A DNA stretch of 64,000 nucleotides. It comes from Fennellomyces sp. T-0311 (Eukaryota; Mucoromycota; Mucoromycetes; Mucorales; Lichtheimiaceae). Location: positions 1,636,150 to 1,700,149 of the forward strand of contig JALLLT010000002.1 in NCBI GenBank assembly GCA_025266875.1, in the 5' to 3' direction. How positions within the stretch are numbered: position 1 is the stretch's first letter; each line of letters begins with the position of its first letter. Below are positions 23,435 through 34,281 of the stretch, in pieces. The position numbers and the translations under genes were made by a program. The notes below the pieces were generated by a model that saw only the letters and a list, made by a program, of their open reading frames with translations, did not search any database and was not told the DNA's origin.

Positions 23435-25917
23435 ATGATCAAGCAGCCACTTATTTCAGCAGTGGTGTCTACTTCTTGTGGCGAGCGCGACTGGGAAGAT
23501 GGACCCGCCTTTCGTGCGACTATCAGTCAGCTCGAGGCCAAAACCAGCAGCTTGAAGCAAGGCGTCAAGAGGATCCTTAAGACGGCCACGGCCTGTCTCC
23601 AAGCCAACCAGGTCCTGCTGCGAGCCGACCAACAGTTTATCACTGCTCTACGTGAAACTGTATGCACTGAGCCTCTATTTACACACTACCTTGATTCCGC
23701 TTGGGACGAAATGCATGCCGAACGAGAACGTCTCCAAAACTCCATGCAGACGCTCCTCATTGATCCGTTACAGAAACTATACGATTGCGACATTAAGCAG
23801 GCTGAACATAAACGGCGACGGTTCGAAGAAGAGAGCAAAAAGTATTATGCTAGCCTGTCAAAGTACCTCGGCGGCAAGAAAAATGAAAGCAAATATCTTG
23901 CCAAGAAATCACGATACGATATGATGCGCTTTGACTATCACGCATTTCTAACGGATCTACACCGTGGCAAAAAGGAGACGGAACTCTTGTACCACCTCCT
24001 CACCTTACAGGAACGACAGCACGCGTACTTCACATCCATTGCCCAGAGTCTGGATCATCGCAAACCGGGCTTGCAACACGTGGCTGGGCTTATTGCAGAT
24101 GCTTCTCGTGAACAAGCCATTGTTAACAAAGAAAGATTGGTCACTCGCAAAGTCTTGCAGGACGCATTAAACGACGTCGAAGCTAACGGATCGGCGACGA
24201 GTCCAACAACCTTAAGCGAGAGCAAAGGAAAGTTCCACGGCATCCGGGATCTGCAGTCATCTGGCGACCGCGCGTCCACAGGACGACGGAAAGAAGGCGT
24301 ACTGTTCGCCACGTCGAGACCACTCAAAGTCAATTCATCTGATAAGCCGCTCCACGGCGTTACTTGGCACAAGTAATGTGGAATTTTTAAGGGTTTGGTT
24401 GGGAATGTATGTGTGCAATGACTAACAGAGATCGATATAGATACTGGTGTGTCTTACGTGCAGGACAGCTATGCGAGTACACCAATTGGAAGCGAAACCC
24501 TGCAGCGCATCGGGAGCCGTTGAATCTACGCTTTGCTACTGTTCGAATGGCTCGCAACGCGGAACGAAAGTTTTGTTTCGAAGTCATCACACCGCAGCTC
24601 CGAAGGTTATACCAAGCCATGTCCCAGGATGATATGGACGAGTGGGTTTCCACCATCAACAATGCCATTGAGAGTGTTCTTAACGGAGCAGGGAGCACTG
24701 TAGACATCAATTACAATCAAAACTCTCGGCGCAACTCAATAGGGGGTGCACTTGTCGGCCTGACTACTGAGGCAAAGCGGAAGTTCTATCGTCACTCGAT
24801 CGGTCCTGCTAAGCGAACATCTGGGTTCATAGACATGAACTTTTCTGAGCTATTACCCGGCTCTCTTTATCTACCCACCTCATATTCCAGCAAAGAAACA
24901 GAGTCAACAGTCAGTTCCCCCAGCGAACAGTCGGTGGCATCACCTGCTGCGCCCATACCTGCAGCTACTGATAGCGCTCCCAAGAGGAACAGCTGGGTAC
25001 CACGCTTTTTGGAACAACTATACGAAGCTGACTCGGCAAATACAAAGTGCGCTGATTGCGGCGCTGACAAGCCCGAGTGGTGTTCACTAAATCTGGGAAT
25101 ATTACTCTGCATCGGTACGTAAGATTCTGGGAAATAAGATGCATAATCTAACGAAACTACTGTAGAGTGCTCCGGCATTCACCGAAGCTTAGGCTCGCAT
25201 CTGTCCAAAGTCAGATCTCTGATACTCGATAGCGCTTCATACACACCTGAAGTCACTGAAATGCTGCTTGCACTAGGCAATACACAATCAAATATTATCT
25301 GGGATCCACGGATATCAGCTGATGACAGGCCGACGCACAACAGCCCACGAAACAAGAAAGTGGATTACATCTTCGCCAAATACCGTGACAAAGCATATGT
25401 GCGTCCACTGAAAAGCAAGAATGCGCAAACACTTCTCATGGAAGCCATCGAGATAGACGACATAGTACAAGTTCATCATGCGATTGCTCTCGGTGCGGAT
25501 GTGAACGCACCTCATAGTTCATCAACACTGACAATGTTTACTGCTGAATGCAAGGACGAACCCAAATACATCACACTGCCCGTGCTAGACGCTGACGGCG
25601 AACAAATACCCGACAAATATCTCAAATTCCCTGTTCCCGAACCGTTTGTTGTTCGCTACCCTTTACATTTCGCTCTCCTCAACCGACAAAACAAGCAAGA
25701 TGCAGGATTCATCGTGGCGGAATTTCTCTTTCAAAACGGTGCCGATGCTTCTGTCGTTGATCCCCATAACGGTTACCCATTATCTGAGTTAGTGGGCGTC
25801 GGGTACGCTGTGGACGATACTGCATTGTTATATTTTAATCGGAAAATTATGGCACGAGGCGCTAGGCGTGTGTGGCGAAATTCCATCGGTTCACCGCCGT
25901 GTAAAAAGAAAGCTTGA
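23435..25917 (+). CDS. BAR-PH-ArfGAP-ankyrin protein (ACAP-like Arf GTPase-activating protein)
   Basis: Stimulates GTP hydrolysis by Arf GTPases on curved membranes, in vesicle traffic and actin control. Exons are 23435-24372, 24429-25114 and 25166-25917, giving 791 residues. An N-terminal helical BAR-type region (about 20-250) is followed by a PH domain (about 305-405, including YRYWCVL and the closing DMDEWVSTINNAIES). The ArfGAP zinc finger is complete: C520-x2-C523-x16-C540-x2-C543, then the GIHRSLG arginine finger. The C-terminus carries ankyrin-like repeats (TLLMEAIEIDDIVQVHHAIALGADVNAP and YPLHFALLNRQ). The order matches animal ACAP and fungal BAR-PH-ArfGAP proteins. The open frame runs upstream without an ATG, so the ATG at 23435 is the first usable start. 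Both introns are GT...AG and in frame. Confidence 0.93.
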
Positions 25918-26385
25918 CATACCTATTCAGTTAATGATTACTCTTTTACTCATCCACTTATTTATTCAGCGTTGTACGTAGTCTAGTCTGTGCTATTTAC
26001 ACATCCAGCTTTTGTATCTATATTAAATATATGTCCTATCTTTTATTAATTCACCCACGAAGTTACTGATAGATTATTTGACTCATATGTACAAGCCAAT
26101 GTCATCGACAATATATGCCAGTTCTTCAACAAGGCATATGCAGTATGCAAGCGAACAACTGATACGACATATTACTTCATATGGAGTGGCAAAGCTTACC
26201 GATGCCTTTGATTATATCCCACTATTCCTCAAGTAGATCACACAGCAACCTTACGTACACGCATTGCCTTTGAAAATTTATACTGATGACTCGCACCATT
26301 TTGCATGCATGGAACAAAATGATAAGGGTTGATGCTTTTTTCTTTAGTAATATTTTTGTAGATGCATGACAGAAAAAAACAAAGT
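25918..26385. other. Convergent intergenic region
   Basis: About 470 bp of AT-rich sequence between the 3' ends of the ArfGAP gene (+) and CCT4 (-), presumably both 3' UTRs and terminators. No gene seen. Confidence 0.4.
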
Positions 26386-28502
26386 TTATCGGCTTTGTAC
26401 CTGCAAATAAAAAAAGAGAAGAATCAGTAACTTTGTCCGTACATATGTTATTGTAACATACCAAATCATCAATCTTCAGGATCATTTTAACAGTTTCTGC
26501 TGCAAGGTCCATGGCGCTTGTTGATACCAGGAGAGGCTGGATAACATTTTCCTCGAGGATGTTGGTAATGGTACCCTTCTTTACGTTGATACCAGCAGTC
26601 TTTTCGCCGTGAGCATGTCGGTTTCTCAGTTCGGTGACGATTGAGATGGGGTTGAGACCAGCATTTTCAGCCAATGTCGTAGGGATAATCTCAAGAGCCT
26701 CAGCAAAAGCCTGGAAGCAGTATTGCTCCATACCCTTTAGAGTCTTCGCGTAGTCCATGAGTTTCTGCGAAATTTCGATTTCGGGTGCACCACCACCGGC
26801 AATCAGCGCCTTCTTCTTGACCAAGCATCGGACAACGCAAAGGGCATCGTGAAGTGAACGGTGAGACTCTTCCAAGACGAGCGAGTTGGCGCCACGGCAT
26901 AAGACAGATACAGTTCGGCCAGCGTGCTTCATGCCAGTCACCTTGACGATCTTGGAGCCCGCTGATTCTGTCTCTTCAATCAAATCTGCGTAACCAAGCT
27001 TATCATCGGTGAAGGACTCAATATCTGCAACGGGTTTGCAGCCAAGGGACTGGATATCTTTTCGTTAGTATGCGATCATATCGTCGCAACAAAAAGGGCT
27101 TACCTTGGCAATGAATTCAATTTCGTCACGTTCAATATCCTTGATAACCATGATTTTGAGCTTAGCCAAGAAATGCAATGACAAGTCGTTCACAGCGTCA
27201 CGGAGAATGGACTTTTGAATAAGCAGCACATTACAGCCAGACTTTTTGATCTTTTTGCACATGTTCAGCAGGTACTGGCGCTCCTCCTTCAAGATTTTAT
27301 CCATTTGTCTGTAATCGTTGACAACGATTTGGTTTTCCATCTAATGATTGTAATTAATGGCATGTCAACTCGCACCAGCAGCAACTTACATCGGGCTTGG
27401 GTGGTGACAGTTGGAACTGAACCAAGCCGATCTTGGCCTTCTCCATACGGGTGGGGCCACCGGCAGACTTGACGACGGCCTGGTGCATCACAAGACCATC
27501 AACAAGCTCGGTATCATCGATGGTTCCACCCACTTTCTTCACGACACGGATATCTTTGATGTTCACATTATCGGTCACTGTGGGATCAATCACACGCGTC
27601 ACTGCATCGACAGCAATGGGGGCGAGGAGAGAGGAGTATTGTGACACGATCTAGGACGGCCCTTCATCAGCAACTCACATTCCTTTGGCTTTGTTTCACT
27701 TTGTACCTTGGAATTCAGGGAAGTAGAAGCAGCTCGCAACAGCGATTCACGGTCGGAAAGATCAATTGGAGTAGCCATTTCAGTCAGAAACTCGACCGCT
27801 TTCTGGGAAGCACGTTGGAAAGATTCGGCGATCGTGGTGGGATGGATACCTGAGAGGAAGCCATTAGATCGACTTGATGAGTCTTTCCTGCTCGAACCGT
27901 ACCTTTGTTTAGCATCTTTTCAGCGGCAGCCAGGAGAGAGCTGCACAAGACCACAACCGACGTTGTACCATCACCAGCTTCAACATCCTGTGCTGCAGAC
28001 AAGTCGACAAGCTATACATGTACGCAATCTTTGGTTAAATGACATTACTTCAATCTCTCTCTCGCACTCTTACCATTTTGGCGGCAGGATGAAGAACGGA
28101 CATGTGCTTCAAAATCGTGGCACCATCGTTGGTAATGACGACTTCACCGTTACCAGTTTGGATCTACATGATTTTAAAGTTTGACAGTTTAGCAATGTGG
28201 GTGACGTTTACGCGATCCATTCATTTCTAAACATTACCATCTTGTCCATACCACGGGGACCAAGCGATGTTCGGATGGCATCACCAACAGCTAAGAAGGA
28301 GAATTGTAAAGTGTCAGTAGAATGCTCATCTGCCGAGATCGTAACACATTTGTGCCAGCCCCTTGTTCACTATCTCTCTCTCAAATCAATGGTGGTTACG
28401 CGTACCCTTAGCAGCGACAATGTTGCTCAACCGAACTTCGGTGGGCTTGTCTTTGTCTTGAAAGTTGTTCTTGCTCGGTGCGGGTTTTGCTACTTCGGCC
28501 AT
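26386..28502 (-). CDS. CCT4: T-complex protein 1 subunit delta (CCT4)
   Basis: Delta subunit of the CCT/TRiC chaperonin. Nine exons: 28406-28502, 28238-28290, 28074-28163, 27903-28011, 27707-27849, 27390-27650, 27104-27340, 26462-27049 and 26386-26400, giving 530 residues. ATP-site motifs are NDGATIL (about 62-68) and GDGTT (within [18 protein letters not shown], about 93-97). Delta-specific text includes [45 protein letters not shown] and [10 protein letters not shown]. The last exon is only 15 nt (VQSR-stop); without it the frame runs into intron sequence, and KIDDLVQSR is the normal delta ending. All introns are GT...AG. The start ATG at 28500-28502 gives the usual short basic N-terminus. 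Confidence 0.97.
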
Positions 28503-28814
28503 AATGTGATGATGACGCGCTCGTGTTCAAAAGTGTTTTCGGTACAAAAACTTCAAAAAAGTATGGCGGGGTTGAGAGTCCTCGCCGGATCGGGCATTTC
28601 TAAGCGACTGTTGGCAAGGTGACAGATCGCAGTGTACAATATCACGAAAGAGCATGCTCGAAACAGCATTACTTTTTGCTGTTTCCCTATTGTCGATTCA
28701 TTCGCAGCGTAAATAATGATGTATTAATACAAAGGAGTAGCTAGTTACATTAAAACATTACACCTCTCTATGGATATAATTAAATCTCCTGAAGTCGACT
28801 TAAAAATCATTTGA
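28503..28814. other. CCT4 promoter region
   Basis: About 310 bp between CCT4 and the upstream PH gene, both on the minus strand. It holds the CCT4 promoter and PH-gene 3' UTR. No distinct element identified. Confidence 0.35.
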
Positions 28815-29458
28815 TCAGTGGCGACTTCGTTCTTGGTATCGACAAACTGTAACGACAGTCCTGTTGCCCATATTTAATGTCAAATTAGCTGTTGTCCCTG
28901 ACTGGCTGTTTGGCCTTGTCATGGTGACAAAGCGGGGCATCCGCCTACAGTCGAGATCGAGGCTGATGTTGGCTGCCGCTTGCAAATGTTCGATCCACGA
29001 CACCATATCAGTCGGATTTAGTAAACGCATCAAGAACTGGTCGCCCGTGGGCGCTCTCAGACGCAGCACGCTTGGCTTTCGGTGGAACTCGGGGGCCAGC
29101 CCCGCTTCAACACTTTGCATGGACAAGGTATACAGCGGCGTCGCTTCACCTTTGCGCTTGTACATGTGCAGCACAGTTCCCCACAAGCGCAAATAAAATT
29201 TCCTTCACGAGAGAATAAGTCGGCTGATGTAAAGCCATAGCAACAAATAGTCAAAGCTTGCCTCCATCGTATCCGATTTGTGCGGCACCCGGATTCATGC
29301 TTCACCTTGGCATAACCCATTTTGTAAACTGTGCAGGTGTATGGTGGTAGCTCGTCAAGCGAAGTATCGATGGGGTGGCTGTATGGAGGCACTCTGTGTC
29401 TGATCATGTCGTTGTGCGCTGAGAAAGGCAATACATTCTTTTTTGAGAACCCAACCAT
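28815..29458 (-). CDS. Small PH-domain protein
   Basis: Two exons, 29262-29458 and 28815-29202, encode 194 residues. A PH-like domain spans about residues 40-165. Its first strand pair is LPPYTCTVYKMGYAKVKHES, its middle RWRKFYLRLWGTVLHMYKRK, and it closes with PTDMVSWIEHLQAAANIS, the usual C-terminal PH helix with its Trp. It probably binds phosphoinositides at membranes. The intron (29203-29261) starts with GC, not GT: TGGAG|GCAAGC...GTGAAG|G, which keeps frame and restores the PH core Trp-Arg-Lys-Phe-Tyr. No GT donor does this. The start at 29456-29458 is the first in-frame ATG after an upstream stop but has no family support, so the first 30 residues are less certain. Confidence 0.75.
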
Positions 29459-30009
29459 TCGGTGAGGAGAGAAAAAGGGAAAAAGAGTTTGTAGACGCGG
29501 TCTGATCGTGCAAGTAATGAATACTAGCCTTTGACAGGGGCCTTACAGCAATCGTTTTGGTGTCCCGGTCCCTTGTCAAAGCACTTCACTTAACCCCCTC
29601 CCCATACTTTGACGGCTATGGCGGGCAGGAAACCGACGCCCGATGCAGCGTCATCGCCATCTCCTTCTTTTGTCAGGGTAAGAGTTGTAGCTTGCGTTGC
29701 CACTGCATAGTTTTGCAAGAGCCACCAGGCTTGCTTATTGTGATGGGTTTCCACTGAAGAATGACGAGCTGTCAAGGCATTTTTTCTCGAAAGGTAAAAA
29801 CCGTCGTCATGGTGAAGTCACGGAAATGCAGACTCCCGAGAAAAAAAAAGACTGGCGGGGGAGATCAGGTTGCGCCCCTTGCTTGGTTACGCCTTCTTTT
29901 TCTAAACCAACAAAAACCTCGGGTTTCCAGTTTGTTCATTGAATCGAATCAGCTGCGCCCCTTGGAACGCTAGCCTATAGAAAGCCCATTTGCCTGCTGA
30001 GTTCGACCC
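29459..30009. other. Divergent promoter region, PH gene and phosphatidylserine synthase
   Basis: About 550 bp between oppositely oriented genes. No ORF of note. It must contain both promoters. Confidence 0.4.
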
Positions 30010-31707
30010 ATGTCTAGCAAGGACCATTTAACCGCGGATCAGTACCGTGAGGAAGAAACTGAATCGGTGGTTTCCACCGCGAGCAATGAGAGTCTCTGTG
30101 AGTAAAAGTGCGAGTAACACGGAGAAAGGAGGAGGGTTTCGTGATATATCAACTGATAAATTCACGTGGACCTGGCTTACTACGATCGCATTTTGTTTAC
30201 CGTTTTGTTCCTTTCCCAGTTCATCCACATACCCTGACCGCCCTGGCGCTCTTGTTGGGATGGCTCTTTTATGCTGCCGTGCGGACCAACTATGAAAATA
30301 CCGAAACAAGCGTCAAGCTGGGCATCTCTGCTGCTATGGGCTGCTTCGTGTTTATTGGCATGCTCCAGTTTCGCGACGGACCCTTTATTCGGCCTAGCAT
30401 ACCGTTCTGGCGTGCCGTCCTAAGCCTAAGCGTTCTTTACCAGATGGTCCTTGTCTTCCTCTTGTTCCTGGTAAGACGAAAGAAATTTTTTGACGTTTCT
30501 CTTCCGCGGTTGTGACACTTAATGTGGTACAGAATAAGGATGAGGCGCGTCGGTTCATGGTGTACTTTGATCCGGAGCTCGGCCATGAACTTCCAGAACG
30601 ATCTTATGCCGAGCAATGTGACTTGAGTCTGGATACCTTTAAGGTTTGTTAAAAGGGAATGGAGCGAAACATGCAAAGAACCGTGGCGCTGAGAGCAAAA
30701 TTAAACTTTATATTAGAATCAAGTGGACATTTTCGTACTAGCCCATGTTTTAGGATGGTACGGAAAAGCTATCATTCTGCGCGACTACTGGCTGTGCTGG
30801 ATCTTGTCGCTTGCGTTCGAGCTGTGCGAGTACTCTCTCGAACATCAGTTGAACAACTTTGCCGAGTGCTGGTGGGACCACGTAAGCAGTGGGCTATGGT
30901 TGGCACGAGAAGTACTGACGGCGTAGCGCGTAGTGGATTCTCGATTTCCTTGTATGCAACGGGGGTGGTATCTATCTTGGTATGAAAACATGCCAGTACT
31001 TTGAGATGAAGGTGAAATTGTTGTGCTGCTGTAACGTACGGCGCGATAACTCAATCCACTATGTATAGCAATACTCGTGGGTCGGATTCCGGCAAATCAA
31101 ATCACTACGCGGCAAAGCAAAACGTGCTGTTCAGCAATTTACACCGCATGACTGGACTCCATTTCAGTGGAAAGCCTTCAGCAATCCCAAGAACTACTTT
31201 GGCACGATTGCCTTAATGATCGTCGTAAGTAATACCAACTCCCGTTATCTTACCCGCTATGTAACATTTGATCCACTAGGCATTGCAGTGCGAACTCAAC
31301 TGTTTTTACCTGAAGTACCTTCTGTGGGTTTCTCCAGAGCACCCACTCAACACCTATCGTCTGATCCTGATGTTCCTCTTTGCATTGCCCGCAGCCCGAG
31401 ATGTGTATCAATATTTGATGGATAGGTAAGGTTTTACATGGCGCTTTACTCTTCAGTGGACTAAACTAGGTTTGATAGTGGCAATACGAAATTGGGTGCA
31501 CATGCCTGGTTGATGATTTGCAACATCATGACGGAGACCATTATTTGCCTTAAGTTTGCAGAGAACGAGTTCCCTGTATCTGCACCCATGGTGGTCAAGG
31601 TCGCCTGGTCCGCAGCTGGCATTCTTGTTTTAGTTGCATTCCCTTTATGGAGATTCATTATTTCTCCCCCTCAACCCATCCAGCTATCTGAAGACAAGAT
31701 GGAATAA
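30010..31707 (+). CDS. Phosphatidylserine synthase, base-exchange type (PTDSS family)
   Basis: Integral ER membrane enzyme of the animal PTDSS1/2 family, which swaps the head group of phosphatidylcholine or phosphatidylethanolamine for serine with calcium. Eight exons, 30010-30097, 30220-30470, 30533-30643, 30717-30881, 30934-31011, 31069-31224, 31280-31425 and 31470-31707, give 410 residues. Family landmarks are [85 protein letters not shown] and [17 protein letters not shown]. Eight or more hydrophobic segments fit the family topology. All introns are GT...AG and in frame. Most fungi use the unrelated CDP-DAG-dependent Cho1 enzyme, so this family is unusual in a fungal genome (family knowledge). 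Confidence 0.93.
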
Positions 31708-32349
31708 GTTATCAATATTGTGATCCCCTTCCCCTCTCCCTCTCTCTTCATAAAATAGAAACCTACATCATTTAGTACCTTATTTTAGTATTTTATCTCC
31801 CCGAGCTTCAAGCCTTTGCACTTTCGTCCGAGAACGCGGACTAAAAACAACTGTTCGTCGTGTACACTCTTTCTGCAAACAATATTGTAGCCTCATTTTC
31901 CATTAAAAACTATATGCCGAACTTAGCACTTTGTCTTGCTGAGTCTGCCATACTTGATAATACGCTCATGGGCTACCAAGCACTCTTATATAATAAGATA
32001 TTCACTTGGTCAGAACGAGGTAATTCAACGATCTATACAGCATGACTCCTGTATAGTCATATGTGCTACATTACTAGGTCCGTATTAGTTTCACTCTGTT
32101 TCTGTAGGCAAATGCCTCAATAAATAGGAGCTATGCCATCAATTCTTCTGTTAATCCACTTGCGTTAATAGCGATAAACTACTTTGGGTATGTATGATAT
32201 TGATATGACGGTCCAAAAATTATCACTGCATCCTAACTTCGACATATTATATACAAAAAAGGCCGATTTTACCGCATTAGTCACATCTTCAACTCTATCA
32301 GTGGGCTGTGTGATCTGGTGGCAGTAATTAAACTCTATACTTAGCCGTC
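31708..32349. other. AT-rich intergenic region
   Basis: Downstream of the phosphatidylserine synthase gene, with CT-rich 3' UTR-like sequence at first. No gene seen before the LINE remnant. Confidence 0.4.
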
Positions 32350-33190
32350 GATTCGCAAATGGAAAAGTTGGAACGCGCACAGACTGGGTATATCAAAATG
32401 ACACGCAACCGCAACAAGCTAACACACTCCCCAACAACTGTTCCGATGGTGATGACGGATCTACCATCAATGCAGATCCGCACCCGTACTCTCCAACTGA
32501 AGTTTACTGTGCGCTTGCAATCATTGCCAACATCAACCATGACTCGTACAGTAGAACTTACGTTACTACCCAATGGAAGGAAAACCTGTGACCAACAGTG
32601 GTGAAGGCTGACAGTAGCCAACCCTATCAGCCAAAAGCTCAAAAAGCTACTAAGAGAGGCAATTCCACTAAAAGATCCAGCTCAAACAGCAATCGACAAG
32701 ACACGAGATGAAGAGTTCCAGTCAAGAGCCAAAGCATCCGTATCAGTACGTTGTCTACGACCGATTCGTATGATTGATCGAATTCTGTACCTGGAAGCTT
32801 CAACAAATGATCGACACCGGCTCGCCAACTGGAGATTACATTGGCTTCCGCCAACGTCCAATCCACCAGATTGCCCTTGTGGACAAGGCAAGGCCAAGTG
32901 AGGACATTATGCCTCCTGACCGCTTGTAGCGATACAAATACAAGAACTAATGGAAGCCTTCGGTGCAGTCCCCGAGCTTAATCCTGGTGTCCACCCGATC
33001 GACTACATCCTGAACTGCCTCCCGCATTCAGATGTTGGTCTCACTGGTGGTGAATGGAAGCATGCTTGACCAGCTCTACTCCGAGCCCTGCACAGGATCG
33101 ACAACCTGATCCTCCCGCAAGATGACAATGAACAAGACAGTGCATCAAGCAACGACCGACCCATCACAGAATCGACTACTTATCCCCTCC
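32350..33190 (+). mobile_element. Degenerate 3' part of a LINE-type (non-LTR) retrotransposon
   Basis: From about 32350 the plus strand reads SQMEKLERAQTGY..., then LPSMQIRTRTLQLKF, a frame break near 32605, KKLLREAIPLKDPAQTAIDK from about 32643, ASTNDRHRLANWRLHWLP, and a CPCG...H-type zinc-binding end. After two stops the text continues with HPIDYILNCLPHSDVGLTG and ALHRIDNLILP up to about 33190. This order matches, from memory, the C-terminal tail of reverse-transcriptase ORFs of Mucoralean LINEs. Several in-frame stops and shifts show it is dead. The 5' part with the catalytic RT core is absent, as expected for a 5'-truncated insertion. The family call is moderately sure. Confidence 0.6.
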
Positions 33191-33244
33191 TAAGGGAAAC
33201 ATATATGAAATATATGGTTCTGCAAGACGCCCAATGAAACTATT

Positions 33245-33439
33245 AGTGCGTAGATACTTTGTATTGCACACCGTCTCCGAATAATCGTTAATTACGATCG
33301 AATCATTGTAATAGATCAAGGCAAGATGACAGAGTTTGACACCCCGTATGCGTTAATGGCAGGCGAAGACAGCTTGCTCTACCAAATGTGCGAGCACAGT
33401 GACGAGTTTACCGAACTGCTAGCGATTACCTATAGTTAG
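33245..33439 (+). pseudogene. C-terminal fragment of an ABCC transporter (truncated paralogue)
   Basis: Reads CIAHRLRIIVNYDRIIVIDQ and continues FDTPYALMAGEDSLLYQMCE...EFTELLAITYS before TAG at 33437-33439. This aligns without gaps to the C-terminus of the intact ABCC gene that ends at 39276 (CIAHRLRTVADYDRILVLEQ, FDTPYALITREDSLFHQMCE). It begins with the NBD2 switch histidine region. The codons just before it (33245-33259) still resemble DSSLL but include a stop. Everything upstream (membrane domains, Walker motifs) is missing and replaced by LINE sequence. It is a relic of a second copy, probably from a tandem duplication. Confidence 0.85.
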
Positions 33440-34281
33440 ATTGCAGCACCTTGAGCGTCAAGTCTACTATCATATTTGTATGTTTTCTCACATGCATTAG
33501 CTTATCTAAAGTTATATCACGCTATTTCGGATAAATGAAGAGTGATTAGCAATCTGAACGCTACTGCGGCGGTACTACATTCTTAGTAGCACATAGTGAT
33601 TCACAACCTAGCTCTATTGCCCCTCTTTAATATACTATCGACTAAAATACATGCCACCTTCTATATGTTATATTTACTTTTATAATTGTCAATAAATGAT
33701 AGCATCGTGCTGCTTGTTTAAAGTCGGTAACATATATACTGTATGTTGCTCGTGATAGCTAGTATTAGACAAACTAAAAGCATTGAAATTAACACGTACC
33801 AATAAAATTTTAGATACATGCACGCGCGATGTTGACTTCTAGACAGGCGACCCTCCTTCCGGATATACTTTTTTGTAGGGAAATTTGTGGCCTCAGCTTC
33901 TGGATATACTTTGGAATTAAGTACATAAAACCCCGCTTGTTAAGCTACTACTAGAAAGTATAATTCACAGGGCTTACAGCTGGATATCCCTGCTATTAGG
34001 TACATGTCCCTTATGGATCTATGCGTATTGACTAGGGATTGGTTGAGAATGTTCTATATCAATGATGGTGCTTCCTTAGCAAAATGTTCCACGACAAATC
34101 GGGTAGGTTGATCAGACTTAATCGTTACTCAATCTCACGTGGCCTGCCGCAGTCGCCCATCCTAATGAAGTAGATTCTTCTTTATAGAGCTATTTGTCAT
34201 TGTCTGTCTTTCACTTATAAGTACAGTGGAATTGGTCTTTTATATTTCCATATTTCATAGCTATTCAGCCTGTTTTTTAGC
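33440..34281. other. AT-rich region upstream of the ABCC transporter
   Basis: About 840 bp without genes; includes the ABCC promoter. Confidence 0.4.
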
